A program made the position numbers and the translations under genes. A DNA stretch of 64,000 bases from Neisseriaceae bacterium. Lineage in GTDB: Bacteria; Pseudomonadota; Gammaproteobacteria; Burkholderiales; Neisseriaceae. The notes under the pieces were generated by a model. The model ran no database searches. It was given only the letters and a program-made list of their open reading frames with translations, and had not been told where the DNA came from. Within the stretch, counting starts at the first letter, position 1. Every line of letters begins with the position of its first letter. The DNA lies in the NCBI GenBank assembly GCA_017934045.1, contig JAGBKK010000024.1, positions 62,001 through 126,000 on the forward strand, given 5' to 3'. Shown piece by piece: positions 63,983 through 64,000 of the stretch.

Positions 63983-64000
63983 TCTTTTGAACATAAAAAA

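Noticed and set aside
1-64000. tRNA or rRNA genes
   Set aside because: No GGTTCRAATCC-type T-loops with matching acceptor stems or rRNA-conserved stretches were seen in the intergenic DNA by eye; a tRNAscan run would settle it.
1-64000. Prophage or integrative element
   Set aside because: No integrase, terminase, portal or conjugation genes are present; accessory genes occur as single-gene insertions.

Overview
The window comes from a low-GC member of the Neisseriaceae. The main evidence is a 15-base palindrome, TTCAGGCAGCCTGAA or its complement. It carries the 12-mers AGGCAGCCTGAA / AGGCTGCCTGAA known as the DNA uptake sequence (DUS) dialects of Kingella and Simonsiella, and it occurs roughly once per kilobase. 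The gene content (cassette-like order, Correia-like repeats, a YadA-type autotransporter with an extended signal peptide, a phase-variable poly-C gene) fits the same family. The exact genus cannot be fixed because the palindrome contains both dialects.

Layout. 1-16.9 kb holds mostly housekeeping genes: mnmE (cut by the left edge), a frameshifted sugar-binding lipoprotein, gluQRS, a CZB-domain protein, an FAD-linked oxidase, xseA, zipA, hslV, a trpG/pabA amidotransferase, apt, ogt, metF, tsaD, then two accessory genes (RhuM-like and a membrane protein) wedged before aroC. 17-28 kb has a MATE pump, ffh, dnaE, a methylase fragment with a heptanucleotide repeat tract, and an operon led by an unusual HTH-RibBA fusion, then hldD and a Roadblock-like gene. 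28.8-41 kb holds the gshA-WG-waaA operon, a 100-codon gene-ccoS-relA operon, a SIR2/AbiH-like gene bracketed by 82-bp direct repeats, folD, an ArsC/YffB-like gene, lpxH, a cation exchanger, a CYTH protein and lpxK. 41-55.6 kb holds ppsA, asd, yggX, the gmk-rpoZ-spoT operon, an exonuclease-tsaC pair, a TehA-like transporter, ackA, a HIT protein, tatABC and pqiA. 55.6-64 kb holds a poly-C phase-variable secreted protein (OFF in this sequence), a trimeric autotransporter, purL with a palindromic insert, and an AT-rich membrane protein.

Most of the core is ordinary, with lipid A/LOS genes (lpxH, lpxK, waaA, hldD), both stringent-response enzymes and protein export (ffh, tatABC). The unusual material is the accessory layer. 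It comprises a probable stand-alone defence gene (SIR2-like) in a repeat-bounded cassette, a riboflavin enzyme carrying its own repressor-type DNA-binding domain beside operator-like palindromes, a phase-variable surface locus, several families of short mobile palindromes, and uptake sequences recruited as start-codon leaders, stop codons and internal peptides. No CRISPR array, rRNA or tRNA was recognised by eye.
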